64,000 nucleotides of DNA from an uncultured Roseburia sp. (GTDB lineage Bacteria > Bacillota > Clostridia > Lachnospirales > Lachnospiraceae). Under the pieces are notes generated by a model. The model was not told where the DNA came from and searched no databases. It saw only the letters and a list, made by a program, of their open reading frames with translations. A program made the position numbers and the translations under genes. The stretch covers positions 1-64,000 of the forward strand of contig CAMUHN010000006.1 in NCBI GenBank assembly GCA_947088675.1, in the 5' to 3' direction. Each line of letters opens with the position of its first letter. Positions within the stretch are counted from its first letter, which is position 1. Shown here in pieces: positions 8,053-17,932 of this stretch.

Positions 8053-10086
8053 ATGGATTTTCCCAGGACAGCCATATGCAGGATCATACAGAAAACCTGT
8101 ATTTACATTGAAGAAACAGGAAGAGAAAACAGTCTGGAACGTTTTCCGTATCTGTCTTATCTGATTCGCTCGCTGCAGGAGGAGTCGCTGTCGGATCCGG
8201 ATAGAAACGACAGCATGGAGGAAAAGCGTTACAGACAGATTCTTTCTGATTTAAGTGCGGACAGCGCGGACGAAGCGAAGAAGCAGGTTTTGGAGAAAGT
8301 GTCTGGCGCTGCAGTCGATTTGTGCCTTGCGGTCTCGTATGTGCCGGAATTTGCGGTATATCTGAATTATTATACCGGATCATATGTCACGCTGCAGCTT
8401 GTCTGTGCAGTTGCGGGCGTATCCTGCCGCAGTTATCCGTCTGCCGTTGCGCTGCTTTCCAATCTGCAGAAAATATGCTTTGTTGATTGGAATAAGATGC
8501 CGCTGCAGCAGGCGCTGTTGGAAGCAGATCATTTTCTGCCGGCGTTTCTGACGGGTGAGGAGAGCAAAGAAATGTTTCTGGCGGAAAGAGCGCAGTGGTT
8601 TGATCACAAAGGTACGCTTCCTCCGCTGTTTTTATGGCAGGATCTCGCGAGAGAGGGAGCAAAGTGGCTGGAGCCGTCCGCTCCTGATTCGAAAAAGCAT
8701 ATACTGCAGATCTGCGGGAAGGACGGGCGCCGTTTTCTTGCAAAGCATATTGCAGTTCTGTTAAAACGTGATTTGATCATGGTCTCCCTGGCTAAGAACA
8801 GGGATCTGTTTGAAACGGCGGGGGAACGTTTCTGGAGCGGGCTTTTGCATGCTGCATTTTTGTGGAAAACAGCGGTATGTATCTATGGGATCAGCGCAGA
8901 TTTGTTTTCGAAAGAGCAGGTGGAAGAATCCGATTTCCTTTCCAGAATTGACGCGCTGTTTTTACAGGCAGAGATTCCGGTTATTTTGTGTACGCAGACA
9001 GATGCGGTTTTTGCGTCTGCAGACGGTTATGAGATCAGAAAGATCAATCTCTGCGAACCGGACAGAGAGCAGCGTGAAGTTTTATTTTACCGGTTTGCCG
9101 CACGTTACGGCATACCGATCGACTGCGTATCCTGTTCGGTTCGTTTCCGGCTGACGGCCGGTGAGATTGCAGAAGCGGCGGAAGAATGGAAGCACAGTCG
9201 AACTGCAGATGCAAAAACTTTTTTTTCGCTGTGCACAAAGCAGCTGTATCAGGGGATGCAGATGAAATTTGGCACGCTGATCGATCCGGAGGTCTGTGCA
9301 GAGGATTTGAAGCTGCCGCCGCAGCTGCAGGCGGTATTTGCTCAGATTTTAAGCAGTATTACGGAAGGGTACCGCATTTATGAAGAGTGGAATTTAAAAA
9401 GGTTGTATCCATACGGGCGTGCAGTCAGCATTCTTCTGGCCGGACCGCCGGGGACCGGGAAGACGATGACGGCGCATGCGCTGGCAAAAAGCCTTGATCT
9501 TCCGCTTTATCAGGTGAATCTGTCCGGAATTACAGATAAATATATCGGGGAGACGCAAAAGCGTCTTGAGCAGGTGTTTGCGTTTGCAGAAAAGGGTAAG
9601 CCCGTTCTTTTTTTCGACGAGGCGGACGCGCTTTTTGCAAAGCGCGGCGAGGTGAAAGAGGGGAGGGACCGATATGCCAATCAGGATGTCTCCTACCTTC
9701 TTTCGCGCATAGAGCGCTTCGACGGAATCGTTGTTCTTGCCACAAATTTTTATGGCAGTATTGACAGGGCGTTTTTGAGGAGAATGAAATATGTATTAAA
9801 AATTCCGTCGCCGGATGAAACGATACGGCGCAGTATCTGGGAGAGCTGTCTGCCGCCCGAACTGCCGCGGGAAGAACTGGATCTTGCCTGGCTTTCCAGG
9901 CAGTTTGACCTGACCGGCGCAATGATAAAGAATGTGATACTGGCGGCCTGTGTGGAGGCGGTTTCCGCCGGTCGGACGCTTTGCATGGAACATATCGTGC
10001 ATGCGGTTTATGCAGAATATGAAAAGATGGAGCGCGCGGTGACAAAAGAGATGTGGGGAGAATATGCTTACCTGTTGGAGGGTTAG
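8053..10086 (+). CDS. AAA+ ATPase, Afp15/Pvc15-like
   Basis: 677 residues, the size typical of CIS-associated ATPases. The C-terminal AAA+ domain has Walker A (GPPGTGKT) at 464-471, Walker B (LFFDEADA) at about 519-526 and a sensor-1 stretch ending in ATN. The N-terminal ~420 residues are a variable helical domain plus a degenerate second AAA-like fold without a P-loop. In Afp/PVC loci this ATPase is required for production or cargo loading of the particle. A strong AGGAAGGAG site precedes the ATG. It directly precedes the DUF4157 effector-type gene, an arrangement often seen in eCIS loci, which supports a role in handling that cargo. Confidence 0.85.
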   Translation: MDFPRTAICRIIQKTCIYIEETGRENSLERFPYLSYLIRSLQEESLSDPDRNDSMEEKRYRQILSDLSADSADEAKKQVLEKVSGAAVDLCLAVSYVPEFAVYLNYYTGSYVTLQLVCAVAGVSCRSYPSAVALLSNLQKICFVDWNKMPLQQALLEADHFLPAFLTGEESKEMFLAERAQWFDHKGTLPPLFLWQDLAREGAKWLEPSAPDSKKHILQICGKDGRRFLAKHIAVLLKRDLIMVSLAKNRDLFETAGERFWSGLLHAAFLWKTAVCIYGISADLFSKEQVEESDFLSRIDALFLQAEIPVILCTQTDAVFASADGYEIRKINLCEPDREQREVLFYRFAARYGIPIDCVSCSVRFRLTAGEIAEAAEEWKHSRTADAKTFFSLCTKQLYQGMQMKFGTLIDPEVCAEDLKLPPQLQAVFAQILSSITEGYRIYEEWNLKRLYPYGRAVSILLAGPPGTGKTMTAHALAKSLDLPLYQVNLSGITDKYIGETQKRLEQVFAFAEKGKPVLFFDEADALFAKRGEVKEGRDRYANQDVSYLLSRIERFDGIVVLATNFYGSIDRAFLRRMKYVLKIPSPDETIRRSIWESCLPPELPREELDLAWLSRQFDLTGAMIKNVILAACVEAVSAGRTLCMEHIVHAVYAEYEKMERAVTKEMWGEYAYLLEG

Positions 10087-10106
10087 TGTGAGAAGTGGAG
10101 GGATCT

Positions 10107-12113
10107 ATGTATTTTAAAGAGAAAGAAAAAACAGAGGAAAACCGCACGGGAATTCCGCTGCAGTTGAAAAGGCGAATGGAGGAGCATACGGGGCTGTCGT
10201 TTCAGGACGTGCGTGTTCATTACAATTCCGGACAGCCCGGAGAAATCAATGCGCTTGCCTGTACACAGGGAAACCAGGTCTATCTTGCGCCGGGAGAGGA
10301 GAAACATCTGCCGCACGAACTTGGACATGTCGTGCAGCAGAAACAGGGAATTGTAAAAGCAGATACGAGACATCCCGGTGGGGTATGGCTGAATACGGAT
10401 CCGAAACTGGAACAGGAGGCGGATCAGATCGGAGCAAAGGGAAATTTGCCGGCACACACAGAAAAAACAGAAAAGTTTTCCGGGCCGGCGCCGGGAGAGT
10501 CGGCCGAAACGTCTTCGGAGCGACCGCCGGGGGAATCTTTCCTGCCGGTACAGAGGATGTCCGTATTCGAGGGGATGAAGACAAAGTATGTAAAAAAGCC
10601 GTTGAAGCGGGAAATGGGAGAAGCGCCTGACAACGCGGATATATCTCACAGAGTTCCGGTGCAGGTTCCGCAGGTTGCGCGATATAAGAGAGAGGGTTGG
10701 TTTGCTGTTTCGGATCTGAAACAATATTTTACGGAGGAGAGTATCCAGGCTTCAACTATTGGCGATTTATTGGATGCGTATCTTCAGTTATGCGAATTTA
10801 ATTTTGCGGGGAATGCGCCGGACAGGGACATATCTGAGCTTGCAGATCTGAACGGACAGCTGGAATGGGCACAGGGCGTTTATGAGCAGATTGCGCCCGG
10901 CGCCGTTTCCCTGAAAGATGTGATTGACAGTTTGGAGAGATGCGTGAATTTTGTTCCCGACATAACTCCGGAAACATTTGAGGAGCCGTTGTCAGGAATC
11001 GAAAAAAAGGGAGACTATCGAAGAGTGGGTGAGATGGATCCTTATTTTAACCCAAAAAAAATAGCGATGCACTGTGTGGCGCATATGGCGACAAAAATAC
11101 GGCTGGATCATGAGGCGCATGATTCGGACGCCGGGCCTCATATAGCGATAACGGTTCTTGGAAACAGAATCTATATTGCAAACAATACCTGGTTTAAACC
11201 GTTTGGACAGGATCAGCCGGCTCCTGTAGATATGAAAACATTAAGAGAGAAAGTGCGGTATGTGCTGGATCATATCACAGAGGAACGCGTGGTGGAAATC
11301 ATGAAAAATCAGGGCGAGAAGTTTGTGTCGGGAGCAGGTTTTGAGGGTTCAAAGACGCCGGCCGGTATTGACCTGACCGGATCGGAAATGCTTCCGGAAG
11401 TCATGAAACAGATTGAAAAGATCAAAGCATACGAAATTGTGGTGCTCGATGTCCCGCAGAATCGGCAGTATGAGAGCGGTCTTGCCAGAGGGCACAGTCC
11501 GATTCACGGCGAGATGACAATTATGGATTATCTGGAACATGAGGCGAACGAACCGGGGGAGAGAGGGGCAGAGGGACTTCCGGAGACGACAAACCGGATA
11601 TTGGAGAGAAGAAACGCGAAAGTCCGGGAAGTCGATCCGTCCGGGACGATGAAAAGAGTCATACAGTTCGGAGGCACGCGCATTGACTGTAAAAAATGCC
11701 ACGAACATTTCCGGGCGCTTCGGGAGTCGATCGCCGGTAATTTTGTAGTATCTTCCCTGCATACAGGCGATTCTTATTTTCGCGGTACAGAGAACGGGAC
11801 GACGCCTGCGTCAAAAGGAATGGAAAGACAGGCGACAGTAGCTGCCTCTGAATTGACCGTTCATTTTGAATCTGTCACGGATACGCTGCGGCAGATTAAG
11901 GAAAGAGTAGAGCATGCACCAGACAGGACACAACTTTCATTGAGCCCGGAAGAGAGCGCTCTGCTTGGTTCGCTGCCAGGCTATCGGCAGGATCTGGCAG
12001 CGGCGAAAGGCAAAGTGAAAGAAAGTGAAAGTCCGAAATTTGATCAGTTAGACGCACTGATACAGAGCGTGTTGGGTTTGTATCACGCGCTGCCGCAGGG
12101 CGGAACGGATTAA
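10107..12113 (+). CDS. DUF4157 protein with C-terminal deaminase-like toxin domain
   Basis: 668 residues. The N-terminal ~85 residues match DUF4157, with the zinc-peptidase motif HELGH at 70-74; this domain marks many eCIS cargo proteins. A Glu/Pro-rich linker (about 95-160) follows. From about 310 the sequence fits the cytidine-deaminase-like fold: a helix, then a beta-hairpin (ITVLGNRIYIANN), His467-Gly-Glu469 as the HxE zinc/catalytic motif, and Cys528-x2-Cys531 as the second zinc motif, each followed by a helix. I infer a nucleic-acid or nucleotide deaminase toxin delivered by the injection system. No membrane helix or signal peptide is present, and no obvious immunity gene follows. The ATG at 107 is preceded by GGAGGG; a GTG 12 bases upstream is in frame. 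The DUF4157 call is firm; the deaminase call is moderate. Confidence 0.8.
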   Translation: MYFKEKEKTEENRTGIPLQLKRRMEEHTGLSFQDVRVHYNSGQPGEINALACTQGNQVYLAPGEEKHLPHELGHVVQQKQGIVKADTRHPGGVWLNTDPKLEQEADQIGAKGNLPAHTEKTEKFSGPAPGESAETSSERPPGESFLPVQRMSVFEGMKTKYVKKPLKREMGEAPDNADISHRVPVQVPQVARYKREGWFAVSDLKQYFTEESIQASTIGDLLDAYLQLCEFNFAGNAPDRDISELADLNGQLEWAQGVYEQIAPGAVSLKDVIDSLERCVNFVPDITPETFEEPLSGIEKKGDYRRVGEMDPYFNPKKIAMHCVAHMATKIRLDHEAHDSDAGPHIAITVLGNRIYIANNTWFKPFGQDQPAPVDMKTLREKVRYVLDHITEERVVEIMKNQGEKFVSGAGFEGSKTPAGIDLTGSEMLPEVMKQIEKIKAYEIVVLDVPQNRQYESGLARGHSPIHGEMTIMDYLEHEANEPGERGAEGLPETTNRILERRNAKVREVDPSGTMKRVIQFGGTRIDCKKCHEHFRALRESIAGNFVVSSLHTGDSYFRGTENGTTPASKGMERQATVAASELTVHFESVTDTLRQIKERVEHAPDRTQLSLSPEESALLGSLPGYRQDLAAAKGKVKESESPKFDQLDALIQSVLGLYHALPQGGTD

Positions 12114-12149
12114 GAGCAGGATGTTTCTTCTTCGAAAGAAAAATTAATC

Positions 12150-12178
12150 TTGAAAATAAACTATATTTGTAGTAAAAT
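12150..12178 (+). promoter_or_regulatory. Promoter of the NRPS cluster
   Basis: TTGAAA at 12150-12155 and TAAAAT at 12173-12178 with a 17-base spacer, 33 bases before the first cluster gene. The 98-base gap between the CIS locus and the NRPS cluster contains no other gene and no clear terminator. This is the only good promoter seen before 33.5 kb, so the whole cluster may depend on it. Confidence 0.65.
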
Positions 12179-12211
12179 TTGAACAAAAAATAAGGAAAGG
12201 AAAAAAGAAAG

Positions 12212-13249
12212 ATGAAAGTAGAAAAGAATAAGATTCTTCCGTTAGGGAATGCGGATATAAACGTATATCCGATCTATTCAAATGCTGTTTCTGTCTTAAA
12301 TTTGCATAGCGAAGTGAGTGAGTGGCTGTTATGTAATTTTATTCAGCTGACCTCTAATGAGCGCGCGTTACTTTTTTATGATTTTAACTATAAGACGTGT
12401 CCATATTTAAAAATTCAACGTATCTCAAGAGAGTATTTGACGAAAATGAACATTGATATTTTGGATTTTATTATCCGGAATATATCATTTGGCTGTTATG
12501 TATATTTATTAATTCGTAGAAGCGATATCATGGCGTATAATTATGAAAGTGCAAAGGAGCGGGAAAAAGATGATTTTGCACATGATATATTTATCTATGG
12601 ATACGATATGGAAAAAAGAATATTTCATGTGTGCGATAATTTTAAAAACGGAAAATACAGCCGGGAAATCTGTACATTTGAAGAATTTAGAACTGCATTC
12701 GAAAATGTTTCGCCTAAATATGAAAGCAGACTTGGGTTTATGGGGAATGTGGAATTATGGCAGTATTATGGAAAGTGTAAACAAACCTTTAACTTTGATC
12801 GTGTACACGATTCTTTTCAGGATTATCTCAATTCAAAAGCGACAGCCGGATGGAGCATTATGGATTGTACCAGGGATCCATACGCTGCTCCAAGGTTAAA
12901 GTTTGGCATAGAATGCTATGACTATTTAAAAAATCGTGTCATTCACACCCGTCCGGAAGACGTTTATATTCAGGATTTTCATTTGCTCTGGGAACATAAG
13001 AAGCATATCAGAAAAATATGTTCGTACTTATTAGAACACGAATTGATCTGGGATGCCGATATCATAGAAGTTCTGGAAAGCCTGTGCAGCGAGGCGCTTC
13101 TCATTCGAAATTTAATGGTGAAATATATGGTATCAGGTAAAAATCAACTGAAAATTACAGTAGTATCCAAATTGGATCAATTGGAGCAGAATGAAAAGTG
13201 CGTTTTAGAGAGAGTATTGCAAAATATGAAAGACTGCAGCAGAGTATGA
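12212..13249 (+). CDS. BtrH-like protein lacking the active-site cysteine
   Basis: 345 residues, a paralogue of the two proteins at 19.3 and 20.3 kb. All three share an N-terminal papain-like layout: a nucleophile near residue 20, a His about 110 residues later followed by a hydrophobic strand and a D/N-rich turn, then an all-helical C-terminal half. BtrH of butirosin biosynthesis uses such a domain to transfer an acyl group from a carrier protein. Here the His region is present (HDIFIYGYD, about 126-134), but the cysteine position falls in a YPIYSNAV segment with no Cys, so this copy is probably non-catalytic, a partner subunit or a binding protein. First gene of the cluster, with an AAGGAAAGG site before its ATG. 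Family call moderate. Confidence 0.6.
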   Translation: MKVEKNKILPLGNADINVYPIYSNAVSVLNLHSEVSEWLLCNFIQLTSNERALLFYDFNYKTCPYLKIQRISREYLTKMNIDILDFIIRNISFGCYVYLLIRRSDIMAYNYESAKEREKDDFAHDIFIYGYDMEKRIFHVCDNFKNGKYSREICTFEEFRTAFENVSPKYESRLGFMGNVELWQYYGKCKQTFNFDRVHDSFQDYLNSKATAGWSIMDCTRDPYAAPRLKFGIECYDYLKNRVIHTRPEDVYIQDFHLLWEHKKHIRKICSYLLEHELIWDADIIEVLESLCSEALLIRNLMVKYMVSGKNQLKITVVSKLDQLEQNEKCVLERVLQNMKDCSRV

Positions 13250-13349
13250 TCTGATGAATACCGGACCAAAGTGTTTTCAGGAGAAATTTATATACATAGT
13301 TCAGGGCTGATTCTCATACCGGGGATGGGCATTTGTTTAGGAGGATGAT

Positions 13350-16300
13350 ATGGATAAGGAGTTTCATTTCAGCGTGGAAAATTCACAGTTATATCCTGCG
13401 ACGCCAGCGCAAAAGAGAATGTTCAGCATGTATAAGCTAGAAGAAAACAGTGTTTCTTATAATATGCCCCAGCTTTTTTTGTTGGATGAGAGTATAGATT
13501 TGAAAACACTGGCAAATGCGGTAGAAACAATTGTGAAAGAAAATGAAATATTAAGGACGAATTATGTAGTCTGCGATGGCGAAATCATGCAGAGAGTGAT
13601 ACAGGAAGTTGATTCATTTGTGGAGATATCGAAAGAGGATGAGACAGAGATTTCGGAACAAATGAAAAATTTTATTCGGCCGTTCTCACTGGAAAACGAT
13701 TTGTTAATAAGGGCCAAAATCATAAGTATAAGAAATAACAGCTACTTACTGCTTGATATTCATCACATTAATAATGACGAGGAGAGCAATCGTTTATTCC
13801 TGGAACAACTTGAAATGAGATGCAGCAGGAAATCGCTCGAAGCTTCCTGTGTAAAGCAGTATAGAGAATACAGCAGCAAAATAACGGAGTATAATTTTAA
13901 ATATGAAGAAACTGAGTGGAAAAAAGCGCTGCAGAATATGAATGTGGAACGTCTTGATTTGCCAAAAGATTACCCTGTAGATTACAGTCAGACAAAAGGC
14001 GGAAAACAATCTGTCAAACTGCCGGCAGAATTAACAGAAAAGCTTTATCAGTTAGAAGAACGGCTCCAGTGTACATCATATTCTTTGTTTATGGGTGTGC
14101 TTGCGGTTCTTCTGAAAAAAATATGCTATCAGGATCAGATTACCATCGGTTTTCCTGTTTCCAGCAGAACCAGCGTCGAATATGAAAACATGCTGGGATT
14201 GTTTGTTAATTCTTCCATTGTCTCCGTTAATCTAAAGGACAGCATGACATTATGCGAGACAATCGAGCAGATACGGGAACAAATATTTTTTGCAATCGAA
14301 AATGTTAATTTTCCGTTTGAACAGCTGAGCAAAATGATTCATCTGGAAAGTTTGCCGGGGCAGAACCCGCTTTTTGACGTTATGCTGAATTACTACGTAG
14401 AGAAAGAATCCAAAACATTTATTCCGGTCGATATCAATTATGATTCCGCAAAAGTGGATTTATCTTTTCAGGTAATTGAAAAGGAAAATGAAAGTTATAT
14501 TGTATGTGAATATTATGAAAATCTGTACAGGCCGGAAAAAATCAAAACTATTTTGGATAAATTCGTTTTATTACTCGGGATATGCTGCAGTGATCCAAAT
14601 ACCAGAATAGAAGACTGCGATACCTGTCTGCCGCAGGAAAAAAATATTATTTTTAAAGAGTATAATCCAATGATCAGGGCAAACGAGAGCAAAACCAGTC
14701 TGCAAAGTTATCTGAAGGCCCAGGCATTGCGTCATCCGAATAAAATTGCGGCGGTGATCGGCGAACAGGAGATGACGTTTGAACAGTTGGATTCGTATTC
14801 TGATGCGGTAGCGGCATACCTGCACAATGCGGGCGTGAAAGCGAATATGCCGGTTCCTCTTATTACAGAAAGAAGTTTGGAAATGCTGATTGGTATTTGG
14901 GGGATATTAAAATCAGGGGGCGCCTATCTTCCCATCAAACCGGAAGAGCCGTTTGAGAGAATGATGTATATGATCGAGAATGCGAAAGCGCGATATATTT
15001 TGGAATATTCCCCCGACAGCAGCGTGACAGGTAAATTGCAGGAATTGGGATGCCGGGTTTTTCGGATTCCTGATATCTGTAAAGCGGCGCAAAATCAGGA
15101 AACGCATTATGAGAGCCATTCCATGCCAAATGATTTGGCATATATCATATATACATCAGGTACTACAGGCAAGCCCAAAGGGGTAATGGTTGAGCATCAC
15201 AGTGTCATAAACAGAATAGACTGGATGGTTCGGCAATATCATGTTACAGAACAGGACAGGCTGCTGCAAAAGACCACATTTACATTTGATGTGTCCGTAT
15301 GGGAAATTTTTATGGGGGTTTTTGTCGGGGCAACTTTATACCTGTTACGCGAAAACGAAGAGAAAGATCCGGGGGCCATTGCCGAGTCGTTGGTTAAAAA
15401 TGATATTACGATGATTCATTTTGTACCGTCTATGTTAAATGCATTTTTAGGATATCTCGAAATAAATCCTGATTTCCTGATGAAAATAAAAAAGCTAAGA
15501 TATGTTTTTGCCAGTGGAGAAGCATTAAAAAGGGATATTGTAAGGCGGTTTTACGAGCAGTTTAAAAAGACGGCTCTCATTAATTTATACGGGCCAACCG
15601 AATGTACAGTGGATGTCACTCATTACGAGTGTACCGGATTTGAGGAATATATACCGATCGGAAAACCGATTGATAATATCAACGCCCATATATTAAATGG
15701 ACGTAAACTTGCCGGTATTGGATTTAAGGGAGAGTTATGTATATCTGGCGTGGGCGTGGCAAGAGGGTATATCAATAACAGCCGGCTCACAGCAGAAAGA
15801 TTCATCGAGAACGAATACGGAGAGGGCGCTATTTACAGAACCGGCGATATCGCAAGTTGGACAGAAGACGGGAACATTAGATTCTACGGGAGAAAAGACA
15901 GGCAGATTAAAGCGCGGGGATACAGAATTGAGCTGGGAGAAATAGAAGAGCAGCTGCAATTATTAGAGGAAATAAAAGATGTGATTGTGCTATACGAAAA
16001 TGAAAAAATAATTGCATGTGTCGTTTCTGACGAATCGGCTGAAAAGATCAAAAATAAACTTGCGCAAAAAATACCTGCATATATGATTCCGCATGAAATC
16101 ATACATGTTGAGAACATTTCCCTGTCCAAAAACGGGAAAGCGGCCGGAAGCATTATAAAAGAAAAAAAGGAGCTGCCTGACAGTCAGTCGTATTCGGATC
16201 TGTATGAGGATCATCCGAACTGGAAAAAGATATCGGAGGCTGTCTGTGGCGTATTAGATTTGAAAAAAATAAATGGGCTCGATAATTTCCGCAGCCTGGG

Positions 16301-17690
16301 CGGCGATTCCATCAAAGCGATCATGGTTGCGAATGCGCTTGGCAAAAGCGGCCTGTCTCTGATGGCCAAAGATATTTTGGAAACAGAAAATCTATATGCG
16401 TTAGTAGAAAAAGTGACAGTAAAATCTGCCGATCAGCAGCAAATTACGGCACAGAAAACAGGAGCTTATAAATTTACGGGGATTCTGCACAGCTTTTTTC
16501 ATGAATGGAAAATCAAAGATATCAATCATTTTAATCAATCCTGTCTGGCAGAACTGTCAGAATGTGATGAAAGCAGGCTTACATACGCATTGAATCAGAT
16601 CTTAAAAAATCAGGAAATGTTAAGAGCGGCTTTTTTTCAGGATAAGTTCGTGGTGAAACCATATGAGGCGTCGATGCTCGCAAAAGTTTTTAGAACTGTT
16701 AGCTGTGATGCAACCGGACTGGACAGATATTTGTACGATTTATCTGCGGAAGTACAGGAAGAATTTTTAATTGAAGAGGGAAACCTGTTTCGCGCTGTCT
16801 TAATCAGGGCCGGCGAAAGAACCCTGCTTTATCTGTGTATGCATCATCTGGTTACAGACGCTGTATCGTGGAAAATTCTTCTGGATCAGTGGGAATTTTA
16901 TTATCATCATTACAATGATCAAACTGCGTTTCCGGACAGCAGTATGACATTTGGGGACTGGCAGATTGGATTAGAACAATACAGGAAAAAAATCACAAAA
17001 TTTGAAAAATCTTATTGGCTCAATATCGTAAAAAAGATGCGGCAGAGCGCTAAGCCCGATGGAAAAGATGGGATGAAGGTTCTGGAAACTGATTTTGCGC
17101 TTGACGAAAAAGAAGTTTTGATAGTCAGAAAATACGCAGATGAGTTATCTGTCAGTGTCAGAAGCGTCGTGCTGGCAGCTGTGATAAGAGCAGTCAATAA
17201 TCGAAATGAAACAGAGGTTTTGATTGATATTGAGGGTCATGGAAGAGAAGATCTGTTTCGGGATAAAAATGTATTTCAGACGATAGGATGGTTTACCACA
17301 ATTTTTCCTGTCGTAATTAAACAGAAAGATAATCTGCGCGATACGATCGTTGAAGTTGAATCGAAGTGGGATGAGTTAAATTTTAACGGCATTGGATATG
17401 GCCTGTTAAAAGAGGAGTTTATGAATCAGGGTTATCAGAACTTGCAGGCGCCATATTGTTTTAATTATCTGGGAGAAGAGACAGGAAAAGAGAAAAACGG
17501 TTTCTTTCAGGAAGTAGACTGCAGGCTGGCCAGTGATACAACCGTATCTAATTATATGAACTACAGATATATATTCGATGTGTGCATTAAAAATGGCCGG
17601 ATGATCTTTCATATTGTATGTGAAGAAAATAGAAAACAGGAGAGGGAAAAAATATGTATGGAGATAAAGAAGAACTTTATGATGCAGTAA
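13350..17690 (+). CDS. NRPS, C-A-T-E module (predicted D-Ser)
   Basis: 1446 residues. Condensation domain (about 10-430) with His138-His139 and a downstream Asp; its opening YPATPAQKRM is the LCL type. Adenylation domain about 455-960, with core motif YTSGTTGKPKG. Its pocket residues read D-V-W-H-F-S-L-V-D, one step from the standard serine code. Carrier Ser987 in a GGDSIKA context, the form that normally precedes an epimerase. The epimerase (about 1060-1440) has His1165-His1166, VSW, IEGHGRE and NYLGEE motifs, so it should be active and give D-Ser. There is no release domain, so the chain must pass to another protein, most likely the C-A-T protein at 24.2 kb. An AGGAGG site precedes the ATG. 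The 3' end overlaps the small carrier gene by 37 bases. Confidence 0.93.
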   Translation: MDKEFHFSVENSQLYPATPAQKRMFSMYKLEENSVSYNMPQLFLLDESIDLKTLANAVETIVKENEILRTNYVVCDGEIMQRVIQEVDSFVEISKEDETEISEQMKNFIRPFSLENDLLIRAKIISIRNNSYLLLDIHHINNDEESNRLFLEQLEMRCSRKSLEASCVKQYREYSSKITEYNFKYEETEWKKALQNMNVERLDLPKDYPVDYSQTKGGKQSVKLPAELTEKLYQLEERLQCTSYSLFMGVLAVLLKKICYQDQITIGFPVSSRTSVEYENMLGLFVNSSIVSVNLKDSMTLCETIEQIREQIFFAIENVNFPFEQLSKMIHLESLPGQNPLFDVMLNYYVEKESKTFIPVDINYDSAKVDLSFQVIEKENESYIVCEYYENLYRPEKIKTILDKFVLLLGICCSDPNTRIEDCDTCLPQEKNIIFKEYNPMIRANESKTSLQSYLKAQALRHPNKIAAVIGEQEMTFEQLDSYSDAVAAYLHNAGVKANMPVPLITERSLEMLIGIWGILKSGGAYLPIKPEEPFERMMYMIENAKARYILEYSPDSSVTGKLQELGCRVFRIPDICKAAQNQETHYESHSMPNDLAYIIYTSGTTGKPKGVMVEHHSVINRIDWMVRQYHVTEQDRLLQKTTFTFDVSVWEIFMGVFVGATLYLLRENEEKDPGAIAESLVKNDITMIHFVPSMLNAFLGYLEINPDFLMKIKKLRYVFASGEALKRDIVRRFYEQFKKTALINLYGPTECTVDVTHYECTGFEEYIPIGKPIDNINAHILNGRKLAGIGFKGELCISGVGVARGYINNSRLTAERFIENEYGEGAIYRTGDIASWTEDGNIRFYGRKDRQIKARGYRIELGEIEEQLQLLEEIKDVIVLYENEKIIACVVSDESAEKIKNKLAQKIPAYMIPHEIIHVENISLSKNGKAAGSIIKEKKELPDSQSYSDLYEDHPNWKKISEAVCGVLDLKKINGLDNFRSLGGDSIKAIMVANALGKSGLSLMAKDILETENLYALVEKVTVKSADQQQITAQKTGAYKFTGILHSFFHEWKIKDINHFNQSCLAELSECDESRLTYALNQILKNQEMLRAAFFQDKFVVKPYEASMLAKVFRTVSCDATGLDRYLYDLSAEVQEEFLIEEGNLFRAVLIRAGERTLLYLCMHHLVTDAVSWKILLDQWEFYYHHYNDQTAFPDSSMTFGDWQIGLEQYRKKITKFEKSYWLNIVKKMRQSAKPDGKDGMKVLETDFALDEKEVLIVRKYADELSVSVRSVVLAAVIRAVNNRNETEVLIDIEGHGREDLFRDKNVFQTIGWFTTIFPVVIKQKDNLRDTIVEVESKWDELNFNGIGYGLLKEEFMNQGYQNLQAPYCFNYLGEETGKEKNGFFQEVDCRLASDTTVSNYMNYRYIFDVCIKNGRMIFHIVCEENRKQEREKICMEIKKNFMMQ

Positions 17691-17932
17691 AAGAAATTAT
17701 AGTAAAAACGCTCAAGAGAGATACGATGGACATTGACTGGGAAAGCGAACAGCTATATCGTGATCTGGCAATTGACAGCCTTGAAGCCATTACAATAATC
17801 GTAGAAATTGAAAATTTATATGGAATAGAAGTGCCCGACGAGGATCTGGGCGTGGAACTGTTTGGCAGCCTTGCGGGATTATGCGCTAAAGTATGCGAAT
17901 GTAAGGAGGGGCATAGTGATACAGTATCTTGA
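17654..17932 (+). CDS. Stand-alone acyl/aryl carrier protein
   Basis: 92 residues with the carrier-protein pattern: an N-terminal helix, then LAIDSLEAI, in which the Ser is the expected phosphopantetheine site, and a helix III region before a short Cys-rich tail. It overlaps the NRPS before it (37 bases) and the ligase after it (17 bases), so the three are translated together. The neighbouring free-standing ligase most likely loads it, by the logic of aryl-carrier systems, with 3-amino-4-hydroxybenzoate made by the pair at 22.3-24.2 kb. A CAGGAGAGGG site lies just before the ATG. The cargo is inferred from context. Confidence 0.85.
   Translation: MYGDKEELYDAVKEIIVKTLKRDTMDIDWESEQLYRDLAIDSLEAITIIVEIENLYGIEVPDEDLGVELFGSLAGLCAKVCECKEGHSDTVS

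Larger units (their letters stand above)
1..12113 (+). other. 3' part of a contractile injection system (eCIS-like) locus
   Basis: Nine + strand genes, mostly overlapping or a few bases apart, form one transcription unit that continues beyond the left edge. Three diagnostic CIS families are present in it: a DUF4255/Pvc16 N-terminal-domain protein, a DUF4280 PAAR-like protein and a large Afp15/Pvc15-like AAA+ ATPase. A DUF4157 protein, the hallmark of many eCIS effectors, closes it. Structural genes (tube, sheath, baseplate) are not in the window and are presumed to lie upstream. Unlike the best known eCIS loci, this part contains three proteins with clear transmembrane segments. The assignment as CIS is well supported; calling it free (eCIS) or membrane-anchored is inference. 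Confidence 0.8.

Noticed and set aside
9530..10147. Long open frames on the opposite strand (also at 1368-1982, 29904-30488, 43506-44210, 63291-63986)
   Set aside because: They lie wholly over well-supported genes, lack ribosome sites and show no recognisable domains; they are shadows of coding bias.
12114..12149. Terminator between the CIS locus and the NRPS cluster
   Set aside because: Only the short TTCGAA palindrome is present, with no stable stem or T run; read-through remains possible.
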